This document shows positions 32,233 to 40,900 of a stretch of 45,460 nt of DNA, in pieces (the first letter of the stretch is position 1; every line of letters begins with the position of its first letter). Below the pieces are notes generated by a model. The model ran no database searches and was not told where the DNA came from. It saw nothing but the letters and a program-made list of their open reading frames with translations. Origin of the DNA: Claveliimonas sp964652805 (lineage in GTDB: Bacteria > Bacillota > Clostridia > Lachnospirales > Lachnospiraceae); assembly GCA_964652805.1 (NCBI GenBank), contig CAZZBJ010000003.1, forward strand, positions 1-45,460. The letters are read 5' to 3'. The translations under genes and the position numbers were made by a program.

Positions 32233-32259
32233 AATATTAGTAACTGTTACTAATATTAA
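32231..32259. promoter_or_regulatory. 29-bp operator palindrome before rubrerythrin
   Basis: TTAATATTAGTAA and TTACTAATATTAA, perfect 13-bp arms around CTG, overlapping the -10 box. It shares the TAGTAA-N3-TTACTA core with the perR promoter. Confidence 0.75.
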
Positions 32260-32292
32260 AAATATACAAATAAAGAAAGGAAGCAGAAAATC

Positions 32293-32835
32293 ATGAAAAA
32301 ATTTGTTTGTACAGTATGTGGCTATATTTACGAGGGAGAGGCAGCACCGGCGGCGTGTCCGGTCTGTCATGCACCTGCCGAGAAGTTCAAAGAGCAGACA
32401 GGCGACAGAGAGTGGGCTGCTGAGCACGTTGTAGGCGTTGCACAGGGCGTAAGCGAGGACATCCTTGCAGATCTGCGCTCTAACTTCGAGGGAGAGTGCT
32501 CTGAGGTTGGTATGTACCTGGCAATGGCAAGAGTTGCTCACAGAGAGGGCTATCCGGAGATCGGCCTGTACTGGGAGAAGGCTGCTTACGAAGAGGCGGA
32601 GCACGCTGCTAAGTTTGCCGAGCTGCTTGGCGAAGTTGTTACTGACAGTACAAAGAAAAACCTTGAAATGCGCGTAGAGGCCGAGAACGGCGCTACAGCC
32701 GGAAAATTTGATCTTGCAAAACGTGCAAAGGCCGCCAATCTTGACGCGATCCATGACACCGTTCACGAAATGGCAAGAGACGAGGCGCGTCACGGAAAAG
32801 CATTTGAGGGACTCCTCAAGAGATACTTTGGCTAA
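32293..32835 (+). CDS. Reverse rubrerythrin (N-terminal rubredoxin; NADH peroxidase type)
   Basis: 180-residue cytoplasmic non-haem iron protein that reduces hydrogen peroxide or oxygen with electrons from NADH via redox partners. The N-terminal rubredoxin domain has CTVCGYIY and CPVCHAP; the C-terminal four-helix diiron domain has repeated EC/EEAEHAAKF and DEARHGKAF ligands. The reversed domain order identifies the class known from Clostridium acetobutylicum. Regulated by the palindrome at 32231-32259. GAAAGGAAG ribosome site. Confidence 0.93.
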   Translation: MKKFVCTVCGYIYEGEAAPAACPVCHAPAEKFKEQTGDREWAAEHVVGVAQGVSEDILADLRSNFEGECSEVGMYLAMARVAHREGYPEIGLYWEKAAYEEAEHAAKFAELLGEVVTDSTKKNLEMRVEAENGATAGKFDLAKRAKAANLDAIHDTVHEMARDEARHGKAFEGLLKRYFG

Positions 32836-32844
32836 GATATGTTT

Positions 32845-32886
32845 AAACGAAGGCTTACAGGATGACAGTTCTGCAGGCCTCCGTTT
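32845..32886 (+). terminator. Hairpin between the two rubrerythrin genes
   Basis: AAACGAAGGC (32845-32854) pairs with GCCTCCGTTT (32877-32886) with one mismatch; only a short T-rich tail follows. Weak or partial terminator. Confidence 0.45.
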
Positions 32887-32949
32887 CCATTTACAGCATG
32901 GTTCTACTATATTCTAATATATATTCACAAAACAAAGGAGGAAAAAAAT

Positions 32950-33486
32950 ATGTCCAAGTACGCAGGAACAAAAACAGAGAAAAACCTTATGGAAGCTTTT
33001 GCAGGCGAGTCCGAGGCCCGCAACAAGTACACCTTTTACGCAAGCGCTGCCAGAAAGGCCGGCTTTGTACAGATGGCAAACATCTTTGAGGAGACAGCTA
33101 ACCAGGAAAAAGAGCACGCAAAAATGTGGTTCAAGGAGTTCCACGGCATCGGCGACACGGCCGAGAACTTAAAGGACGCCGCAGAGGGCGAGAACTACGA
33201 GTGGACAGATATGTACAAGCGCATGGCCAAGGAGGCAAGAGAGGAAGGCTTTGAGGAGCTGGCTGCCAAGTTCGAGGGCGTTGCAAAAGTGGAGGCTGCT
33301 CACGAGGCCCGCTACAAGAGACTTCTGGAGCACTATCTGGACGGAACTACCTTCAAGGGTGAGGCTCCTCTCGGATGGAAATGCGGAAACTGCGGCTTCA
33401 TCTACTACGGTGAGGAGGCCCCGGAGGTATGTCCCGTATGCAATCATCCAAAGGCTTACTTTGAGAGAAAGGCTGAGAACTACTAA
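32950..33486 (+). CDS. rbr: Rubrerythrin (classical domain order)
   Basis: 178 residues with the diiron four-helix domain first (FAGESEARNKYTFYA, ETANQEKEHAKMW, EAAHEARYKRLL) and the rubredoxin domain last (WKCGNCGFIYYGEEAPEVCPVC). Peroxide-scavenging in anaerobes. AAAGGAGG lies before the ATG. No separate strong promoter is evident in the 114 bases upstream, so it may be partly read from the first rubrerythrin promoter. Confidence 0.95.
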   Translation: MSKYAGTKTEKNLMEAFAGESEARNKYTFYASAARKAGFVQMANIFEETANQEKEHAKMWFKEFHGIGDTAENLKDAAEGENYEWTDMYKRMAKEAREEGFEELAAKFEGVAKVEAAHEARYKRLLEHYLDGTTFKGEAPLGWKCGNCGFIYYGEEAPEVCPVCNHPKAYFERKAENY

Positions 33487-33504
33487 AAACAAAATTCAAA
33501 CTGC

Positions 33505-33554
33505 AAAAAGGGCGGCTGTCCGGAGATCCTATCTCCCCGGGCAGCCGCCCTTTT
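33505..33554. terminator. Bidirectional terminator after rubrerythrin and the ECF gene
   Basis: AAAAGGGCGGCTG (33506-33518) pairs with CAGCCGCCCTTTT (33542-33554), a 13-bp stem with A and T runs serving both strands. Confidence 0.9.
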
Positions 33555-33572
33555 GTCTGTATGCTGTGTCAG

Positions 33573-34190
33573 CTACCGGGCCATGGGACTTCTGTGCACT
33601 GTCGGCCCTGTCAGGAGGCCGCTGCGAAGAAGAATGGGACGCACCGCATTGTACAGGAAGCTTACCAGCACTGTGGAGACAATGGCATTTACAAATGTGG
33701 CTGCCGCGCTCCATTTCGCCAGCACCTCCGCCATCTGCTGGGGCTGTCCCAGAATGTACATCTTGTAGAAATATCCCACTACCGGGTCCACCGCCACGTT
33801 AAAGGCAAGTCCCGCAATCGCCGCAATGGTACTCCACTTTGTCACGTAGGCCCTGTCGCTGCTCCTATTGATCTTTGCGATCCGGTGAGCCACCAGGCCG
33901 GTGACGAGTCCGATGCACAGCTTCAGCAGAAAGGTCTTGGGCGCCCCGGTGATGTAGATGGGGTCCATGATATCCGCAATGCCCATTCCGATGGCTCCCG
34001 CCAGTCCGCCGTACCATCCGCCCAGCAGGAGGGCGCCCAGCACGCAGAAGGCGTTTCCTATATGGAGGGAGGTGGCGTCTCCTCCCGGCATGGGGATCTT
34101 TATCTGAAGATAGGTAAATGACACATAGCACAGGGCGGCCAGTATGGCTGTCTCGGCAAGCTTCATGACGGTCTGATTTCTCCGTTCCAT
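33573..34190 (-). CDS. ECF transporter S component (vitamin-type substrate)
   Basis: Substrate-binding membrane subunit of an energy-coupling-factor importer, 205 residues with about six helices. The motif IPMPGGDATSLHIGNAF and the glycine-rich LGALLLGGWYGGLAGAIGMG segment are characteristic of ECF S proteins in the HmpT/PdxU-like group. The energising EcfA/T genes are not here, so it would use a shared module. AAAGGAAG precedes the ATG. The substrate cannot be assigned; no riboswitch is visible upstream, only direct repeats. Confidence 0.85.
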   Translation of the reverse strand: MERRNQTVMKLAETAILAALCYVSFTYLQIKIPMPGGDATSLHIGNAFCVLGALLLGGWYGGLAGAIGMGIADIMDPIYITGAPKTFLLKLCIGLVTGLVAHRIAKINRSSDRAYVTKWSTIAAIAGLAFNVAVDPVVGYFYKMYILGQPQQMAEVLAKWSAAATFVNAIVSTVLVSFLYNAVRPILLRSGLLTGPTVHRSPMAR

Positions 34191-34253
34191 ACGATTACTT
34201 CCTTTCCTCTATCGTATGTCTATGATAGCACCGATCTGGTTCTGTATAAACAT

Positions 34254-34287
34254 CCAGTTTTGATTTTTTCGACCATACCAGTTTTGA
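34254..34287. promoter_or_regulatory. Direct repeats CCAGTTTTGA upstream of the ECF S gene
   Basis: CCAGTTTTGA occurs at 34254-34263 and again at 34278-34287, a 24-bp period. AGTTTTGA recurs at 34357-34364. They lie in the divergent region between the ECF S gene and trhA and look like regulator binding sites. Confidence 0.45.
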
Positions 34288-34315
34288 AATTAAGAAAAAT
34301 TTTCTATTTCTTCTG

Positions 34316-34343
34316 TTGCTTTTTTCACATGAATAGGTATAAT
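34316..34343 (+). promoter_or_regulatory. Promoter of trhA
   Basis: TTGCTT (34316-34321), 16 bases, TATAAT (34338-34343). Confidence 0.55.
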
Positions 34344-34404
34344 AAACATATGATATAGTTTTGAAAACCACTTTTAATAATATTCATTTCTAGGAGGTAT
34401 GGCT

Positions 34405-35067
34405 ATGGCACAGATAATCAAGACACATGTAAAAGATCCTGGAAGCGCGATCACACACTTCATCGGCATGCTGATGGCTATTTTCGCGGCAGTCCCGCTT
34501 CTCATCAAGGCAATGCACGAGCCCGGCAGAATTTATGTACTATCCATAGCAGTCTACGCGGCGAGTCTGATCCTGCTCTATGCGGCCAGCACCACCTACC
34601 ATACATTTGACCGCTCCAAAAAGGTGAATACCATACTGAAGAAGATAGACCATATGATGATCTTTGTCCTCATAGCGGGAAGCTATACGCCCATCTGTCT
34701 TCTGGTCCTTCGGAACCGGACCGGCATCATCCTTCTCTCCATCGTGTGGGGGATCGCCATCCTGGGCATCGTCCTGAAGGCCTTTTGGGTGTACTGCCCC
34801 AAGTGGGTATCCTCCGTCCTGTACATCGGTATGGGCTGGACCTGCGTGCTGGCCTTTACACAGATCCTCAACTCCATGTCGCCGGCGGCCTTTGGCTGGC
34901 TTCTGGCAGGGGGCATCATCTACACCATAGGCGGAGTCATCTACGCGCTGAAGCTTCCCATCTTTAACGGGAAGCACAAGTACTTCGGAAGCCACGAGAT
35001 CTTCCACCTCTTTGTGATGGCCGGAAGCGCCTGCCACTTTGTGGTCATGTACGCTTTCGTGCTATAA
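34405..35067 (+). CDS. trhA: PAQR-family membrane homeostasis protein TrhA (hemolysin III)
   Basis: Seven-helix membrane protein of 220 residues. PAQR signatures are visible: SAITHFIGM, ASTTYHTFDRS, DHMMIFVLIAGSYTPICL, and the C-terminal GSHEIFHLFVMAGSACHF with the conserved His cluster. TrhA-type proteins affect membrane fluidity; the hemolysin name is historical. The ATG at 34405 is seven bases from AGGAGG; the ATG at 34399 is too close. It ends overlapping the convergent GIY-YIG gene by six bases. Confidence 0.93.
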   Translation: MAQIIKTHVKDPGSAITHFIGMLMAIFAAVPLLIKAMHEPGRIYVLSIAVYAASLILLYAASTTYHTFDRSKKVNTILKKIDHMMIFVLIAGSYTPICLLVLRNRTGIILLSIVWGIAILGIVLKAFWVYCPKWVSSVLYIGMGWTCVLAFTQILNSMSPAAFGWLLAGGIIYTIGGVIYALKLPIFNGKHKYFGSHEIFHLFVMAGSACHFVVMYAFVL

Positions 35068-35385
35068 CTTGTACGATACGTTTTCCCTTATAAGCATTTC
35101 CTTCTTCTTCCTGGACATATGCTTGATCTCGTACTCACGCCGCATGGCCTCCTCCTTCGTCCCAAAGGTTTCACTGTGGACGAGGGTGACAGGCCGGCGG
35201 CTCTTTGTATATTTGGCTCCTTTTCCCTCGTTGTGAGCTTGGAGCCTCTTTTTCAGATCATTGGTCCACCCGGTGTAGAGACTGCCGTCCCTGCATTTCA
35301 CAATGTATGTATAATTGTTTTTTTTCTTTTTATCCACAGGCTTTTCCACATTGTCCACAGAGTTATCCACTTTTTCCACATTCAT
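35062..35385 (-). CDS. GIY-YIG nuclease-family protein with a Val-Asp repeat N-terminus
   Basis: Single-domain GIY-YIG protein of the YhbQ/YazA type, about 107 residues. The domain contains YTYIVKCRDGSLYTGWTND and LKKRLQAHNEGKGAKYT, then RRPVTLVHSE. Before it, an extra stretch NVEKVDNSVDNVEKPVDKKK is encoded by DnaA-box-like 9-mers. The start is uncertain: ATGs at 35385 and 35403 both have weak sites, and an ATG at 35427 lies in the glgP terminator hairpin. YazA sits in the holB-rsmI cluster in Bacillus; here it is elsewhere. Confidence 0.83.
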   Translation of the reverse strand: MNVEKVDNSVDNVEKPVDKKKKNNYTYIVKCRDGSLYTGWTNDLKKRLQAHNEGKGAKYTKSRRPVTLVHSETFGTKEEAMRREYEIKHMSRKKKEMLIRENVSYKL

Positions 35386-35402
35386 TACACAAATTATCCC
35401 CA
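35330..35402. other. Second cluster of DnaA-box-like 9-mers, overlapping the GIY-YIG start
   Basis: TTATCCACA (35330-35338), TTTTCCACA (35342-35350), TTGTCCACA (35351-35359), TTATCCACT (35363-35371), TTTTCCACA (35372-35380) and TTATCCCCA (35394-35402): six near-consensus boxes in 73 bases, same orientation. They encode the Val-Asp-rich N-terminus of the GIY-YIG protein. Confidence 0.55.
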
Positions 35403-35421
35403 TATCGCAGCAGCATGTTCC

Positions 35422-35463
35422 AGACAAACCCTCCCATACGGCAGTGTATGAGAGGGTTTGTCT
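35422..35463 (-). terminator. Hairpin after glgP
   Basis: AGACAAACCCTC (35422-35433) pairs with GAGGGTTTGTCT (35452-35463), and the inner CATAC/GTATG extends the stem. It lies eight bases beyond the glgP stop. No long T run. Confidence 0.6.
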
Positions 35464-35471
35464 GTTTCTCC

Positions 35472-37952
35472 CTATTCTTCTTCTGTCTCCACTTCCACCT
35501 TGATCTTGTCCAGATGCCAGATGTCATCCACATATTCCCGGATGGTCCTATCGGAGGTAAATTTGCCGCAGCAGGCTGTGTTAAGAAGAGCCTTCTTCGC
35601 CCAGCCCTCTGTGTCCTTGTAGGCCTCCTCCACCTTCTTCTGGGCCTCCGCATAGGAGCGGAAATCCTTCAGGATAAAGTACACGTCCGCGTTGTTGCCG
35701 CCCTGGTTTGTGAGGAGAGAATTGTACAGGTCGCGGTACATCTCTGTGTCGCCCTTGGAATAGGTGCCGTCCACCAGCTGATCTACCACCTTATGGATAT
35801 CCTGGTCATGGTGGTAGATATCCTGGGGATGATAGCCGCCGTAGTTCTCGTAGTTGATAACCTCCTCAGAGCTCAGTCCGAAGATAAAGGCGTTCTCCGC
35901 ACCTACTTCCTCCACGATCTCCACGTTGGCGCCGTCCATGGTTCCCAGCGTGGGAGCGCCGTTCAGCATGAACTTCATATTTCCCGTTCCGGATGCCTCC
36001 TTGGAGGCTGTGGAGATCTGTTCGCTTACATCCGCCGCCGCAAAGATGATCTCCGCATTGGACACGCGGTAGTCCTCGATAAATACAACCTTCAGCTTTC
36101 CGTTGATGCTGCGGTCATTGTTGACCACGTCTCCCACGGAGTTGATCAGCTTGATGATCTCCTTGGCCCGGATGTAGCCTGCGGAAGCCTTTGCTCCAAA
36201 GACAAAAGTCCTGGGATAGAAGGACATCTCCGGATGCTCCTTGATCTGGTTGTACAGGTACATCACATGAAGGATGTTGAGAAGCTGTCTCTTGTACTCG
36301 TGGAGACGCTTCACCTGTACGTCAAAGATGGAACGGGGATCCACCTCGATGCCGTTGTGTTCTAAAATGTAGGCCGCAAGGCGCTCTTTGTTCCTGTACT
36401 TGATGTCCATGAACTCAGCCAGAGCCTTCGGGTCATCCGCATATTGCTTCAGCCCTGACATGAGGGACAGGTCTGTGATCCAGTCCTTTGTGCCCAGCTT
36501 TTCTGTTACCCAGTCTGCCAGAAGCGGATTGCCGTGCATGAGAAAGCGCCTCTGTGTGATGCCGTTTGTCTTGCTGTTGAATTTCTCCGGCATCATCTCA
36601 TAGAAGTCCTTCAGCTCCTGGTGCTTCAGAATCTCCGTGTGGAGTCTTGCCACGCCGTTCACAGAGAAGCCTGCTACGATGGCAAGATGTGCCATGCGCA
36701 CCTGTCCATTGTAGAGGATGGCCATTTTCCTTACCTTCTCCTCATTGCCCGGATACATCTCACGCACCTGGATGAGGAAACGGCGGTCAATCTCCTGGAT
36801 GATCTGGTACACTCTCGGGAGCAGCCTGGAGAACAGGTCAATGGGCCATTTCTCCAGGGCCTCCGCCATGATGGTGTGGTTCGTGTAGGCACAGCAGCGG
36901 GTGGTGATGTCCCAGGCCTCGTTCCAGCCCAGTCCCACCTCGTCCAGGAGGATGCGCATCAGCTCTGCCACTGCCACCGTGGGATGGGTGTCGTTCATCT
37001 GGAAGATCACCTTCTCCGGCAGCTTGCGGATGTCGTCGTGTGATTTCTTATACTTCGCAATGGCCGCCTGGAGGCTGGCTGACACGAAGAAATACTGCTG
37101 CTTCAGGCGGAGCTCCTTTCCGGCATAGTGGTTGTCATTGGGATAGAGCACCTCCACGATGTTCTTTGCCAGGTTCTCCTGCTCCACAGCCTTGTGAAAG
37201 TCCCCCCTGTCAAAGGAGTCCAGCCTGAAGTTGGTGATGGCCTGGGCGTCCCAGATCCTGAGGGTGTTTACATGGTGGTTGCCATAGCCCACAACCGGCA
37301 TGTCGTAGGGAATGGCCAGAACAGAGTCATAGTTCTCCTGGACGAATTTCGTCCGGTTCGTGGCGTCGTCGTACTCCACGCGGATATTTCCCCCAAAGCG
37401 GACCTCCTTAGCATACTCCTCCCGGCGCAGCTCAAAGGGGTTGCCCTCCTTGAGCCAGTCGTCCGGCGTCTCCACCTGGTAGCCGTTCTCAATCTTCTGC
37501 TTGAACATACCGTAGCGATAGCGGATGCCGCAGCCGTAGGCCGCGTACCCAAGGGTTGCCAGGGAGTCCAGGAAACAGGCTGCCAGCCGTCCAAGTCCCC
37601 CGTTTCCAAGGGCCGGATCCGGCTCCTGATCTTCGATGGCATTGAGATCAATACCCATCTCATCCAGCGCCTCCTTTACCTCCCGGTAGGCTGTCATGTT
37701 GATCAGATTGTTCCCAAGGGCTCTTCCCATGAGAAACTCCATAGACATATAGTAAACAGTCTTCGGATCATCCTTCTTGAACTGATTCTGTGTGGCGATC
37801 CAGTCGTCGATGATGACCTCCTTCACCGCGTAGGACACAGCCTGAAAAAGCTGCTGAGGCGTGGCCTCGTCAATGGTCTTGCGGTAGAGGGTCTTTACGT
37901 TGTGTTCTACCTCCTTCTTAAAAGCCTTCTTTTCAAATCTGAGATTATACAT
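35472..37952 (-). CDS. glgP: Glycogen/alpha-glucan phosphorylase
   Basis: Releases glucose-1-phosphate from glycogen or maltodextrin; 826 residues, family length. Conserved features: NGGLGRLAACFLDSLATL near residue 115, the N-terminal LMGRALGNNL block, and the C-terminal PLP site KEASGTGNMKFMLNGA with the cofactor lysine. An AAGGAA site precedes the ATG. Product glucose-1-phosphate would feed the phosphoglucomutase and pgi in this window. It lies 24 bases beyond ileS on the same strand. Confidence 0.97.
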   Translation of the reverse strand: MYNLRFEKKAFKKEVEHNVKTLYRKTIDEATPQQLFQAVSYAVKEVIIDDWIATQNQFKKDDPKTVYYMSMEFLMGRALGNNLINMTAYREVKEALDEMGIDLNAIEDQEPDPALGNGGLGRLAACFLDSLATLGYAAYGCGIRYRYGMFKQKIENGYQVETPDDWLKEGNPFELRREEYAKEVRFGGNIRVEYDDATNRTKFVQENYDSVLAIPYDMPVVGYGNHHVNTLRIWDAQAITNFRLDSFDRGDFHKAVEQENLAKNIVEVLYPNDNHYAGKELRLKQQYFFVSASLQAAIAKYKKSHDDIRKLPEKVIFQMNDTHPTVAVAELMRILLDEVGLGWNEAWDITTRCCAYTNHTIMAEALEKWPIDLFSRLLPRVYQIIQEIDRRFLIQVREMYPGNEEKVRKMAILYNGQVRMAHLAIVAGFSVNGVARLHTEILKHQELKDFYEMMPEKFNSKTNGITQRRFLMHGNPLLADWVTEKLGTKDWITDLSLMSGLKQYADDPKALAEFMDIKYRNKERLAAYILEHNGIEVDPRSIFDVQVKRLHEYKRQLLNILHVMYLYNQIKEHPEMSFYPRTFVFGAKASAGYIRAKEIIKLINSVGDVVNNDRSINGKLKVVFIEDYRVSNAEIIFAAADVSEQISTASKEASGTGNMKFMLNGAPTLGTMDGANVEIVEEVGAENAFIFGLSSEEVINYENYGGYHPQDIYHHDQDIHKVVDQLVDGTYSKGDTEMYRDLYNSLLTNQGGNNADVYFILKDFRSYAEAQKKVEEAYKDTEGWAKKALLNTACCGKFTSDRTIREYVDDIWHLDKIKVEVETEEE

Positions 37953-37975
37953 GTTTCCATTCCTTTCTTAGAGCC

Positions 37976-40900
37976 TTATCGTTCGACGCCGATGATCACT
38001 TTCTCACCGTTGATCTTCCACTCCTTCACATAGCCCGCAGGCTCGGCTTTCTCAACGGAGAGAGCAAGTGTCTCGTTTCCGATCTCCTCCTTGTGGTCGG
38101 CGAATATCTTCTCGCTTCCCTGGTAGGTGATGCGGATTTTATCGGTCACTTCAAAGTCTGCCTCTTTTCTCATAGTCTGTACTTTGCTGATGATCTCGCG
38201 GACAAATCCTTCCTCAAGAAGCTCCGGTGTCAGATTTGTATCCAGCACAACGGTGATGCCATTGTTGTCCTCAGACACATAGCCCTCCATCTGTGCTGTG
38301 TCGATCAGAAGATCCTCCCTGAACAGGGTGATCTCCTGTCCGTTTACATCCAGCTTTAATGCACCTGCGGCATTTACCTCGTCCATAGCCGCGTTTCCGT
38401 CCACTGCGTCCAGGGCCGCCTTGATGCCACCTAACATTTTACCATATTTTGGCCCAACTGTCTTTAACTGTGGTTTAAATGTATATGAAGTAAAGGCCCG
38501 CACATCGTCTGTAAATGTTAAATGCTTTACATTCAGCTCCTCTTTGATGATATCCTGGTAGAACGCAGGAAGCTTTGCGCTGCTCTTTACGAACATCCGG
38601 CCGATGGGCTGACGGTTCTTGATATTGGCTGTGTTTCTGCAGGCCCGGCCCATGACAACGATCTTCAGCACCTCATCCATGTTGGCCTCCAGTTCCTTGT
38701 CGATGCACGCCTCATTCACAGTCGGGAGATCGCACAGGTGGATGCTCTCCGGTGCGGAGGGGTCGATGCTGCGGACAAGATTCTGGTAAATCTCCTCTGT
38801 CATGAAGGGGATCATGGGCGCTGCCATCTTGCAGAATGTGACAAGAGCAGTATACAGCGTCATGTAGGCGTTGATCTTGTCCTGGGGCATGCCCTTTGCC
38901 CAGAAGCGCTCGCGGCTTCTTCTCACATACCAGTTGCTCATGTCATCCACGAAATCCTGAAGCGCTCTGGCAGCCTCGGGAATCCTGTAATTACCCAGAT
39001 GATCGTCCACCTCTTTTACCAGTGTGTTCATCTTGGACAGGAGCCATTTGTCCATAACAGACAGCCTGTCATAGTCCAGTGTATATTTTGTAGCGTCAAA
39101 CGCGTCAATATTCGCATAGAGCACAAAGAACGCGTAGGTGTTCCACAGAGTGCCCATGAATTTGCGCTGTCCCTCCACAACAGCCTTGCCGTGGAAGCGG
39201 TTGGGCAGCCAGGGAGCGCTGTTCACGTAGAAGTACCAGCGGATGGCGTCTGCGCCGTATTTCTCCAGAGCGTCGAACGGATCCACCGCATTTCCCTTTG
39301 ACTTGCTCATCTTCTGGCCGTTCTCATCCTGCACATGTCCCAGGACGATGACGTTTTTGTAGGGCGCCTTGTTGAAGATCAGGGTGGACACAGCCAGCAG
39401 GGAGTAGAACCAGCCTCTTGTCTGGTCCACAGCCTCGGAGATGAAGTCTGCCGGGAACTGCTGCGCAAAAAGCTCCTGATTTTCAAACGGATAGTGGTGC
39501 TGCGCAAAGGGCATGGCCCCTGAGTCAAACCAGCAGTCAATGACCTCCGGCACCCGGTGCATCTCCTTGCCGCACTTGGGACACTTAACAGTCACATCAT
39601 CGATGTAGGGGCGGTGCAGCTCGATGTCGTCCGGGCAGTTGTCGGACATAGATTTCAGCTCCTCGATGCTGCCGATAGAGTGCTGATGTCCGCACGCACA
39701 CTCCCAGATATTTAACGGGGTTCCCCAGTAGCGGTCCCGGCTGATGCCCCAGTCCTGGACATTTTCCAGCCAGTCGCCGAAACGGCCTTTGCCGATGCTC
39801 TCCGGAATCCAGTTGATGGTATTGTTGTTGGCGATGAGGTCGTCCTTCACAGCCGTCATCTTAATAAACCAGGACTCCCGGGCGTAATAGATGAGCGGCG
39901 TGTCGCATCTCCAGCAGTGGGGATAGCTGTGCTCGAACTTGGGCGCGTCAAAGAGAAGTCCTCGCTTATCCAAGTCCTTTAACACCTCCGGGTCTGCCTT
40001 CTTGACAAACAGGCCGGCAAAGGGGGTGGTCTCGCTCATATTTCCCTTCTCATCCACCAGCTGCACAAAGGGCATGTCATACCTGCGGCACACCTTGGCG
40101 TCGTCCTCACCAAAAGCAGGGGCGATGTGCACCACGCCGGTACCGTCTGTCAGGGTTACGTAGCTGTCGCATGTCACGAAGAAGGCCTTCTTGCTCTGCT
40201 TTGCGACGCAGTCGTAAGCGCACTGATACAGGGGCTCGTACTCCTTGTACTCCAGCTCTTTTCCCTTGTAGGTTTCCAGCACCTCATAAGCAGGCTGATC
40301 CTCTGTAGCCAGCTTGCCAAGGACGGTGTCCAGCAGGGCCTGTGCCATATAGTACACATAGCCGTCCGCAGCCTTCACCTTTGCGTAGTCCTCATCCGGG
40401 TTCACGCAGAGGCCGATGTTGGAGGGCAGTGTCCAGGGCGTGGTGGTCCATGCCAGGAAGTAGGCGTCCTCGTCCTTCACCTTAAAGCGGACGATGGCGG
40501 AGCGCTCCTTTACATCCTTGTAGCCCTGCGCCACCTCCTGGGCAGACAGAGGCGTACCGCAGCGGGGACAGTAGGGGACAATCTTGAAGCCCTTATAAAG
40601 AAGACCCTTGTCCCAGATCTTCTTCAGCGCCCACCACTCGGACTCGATAAAGTCGTTGTCATAGGTGACGTAGGGATGCTCCATGTCTGCCCAGAAGCCG
40701 ACCGTGCCGGAAAAATCCTCCCACATGCCTTTGTATTTCCAGACGCTCTCCTTACATTTGTTGATAAATGGCTCCAGGCCGTACTCCTCGATCTGATCTT
40801 TGCCGTCCAGGCCCAAAGATTTCTCCACCTCCAGCTCCACCGGCAGGCCGTGGGTATCCCACCCCGCCTTCCTGGGCACCATATAGCCCTTCATGGTGCG

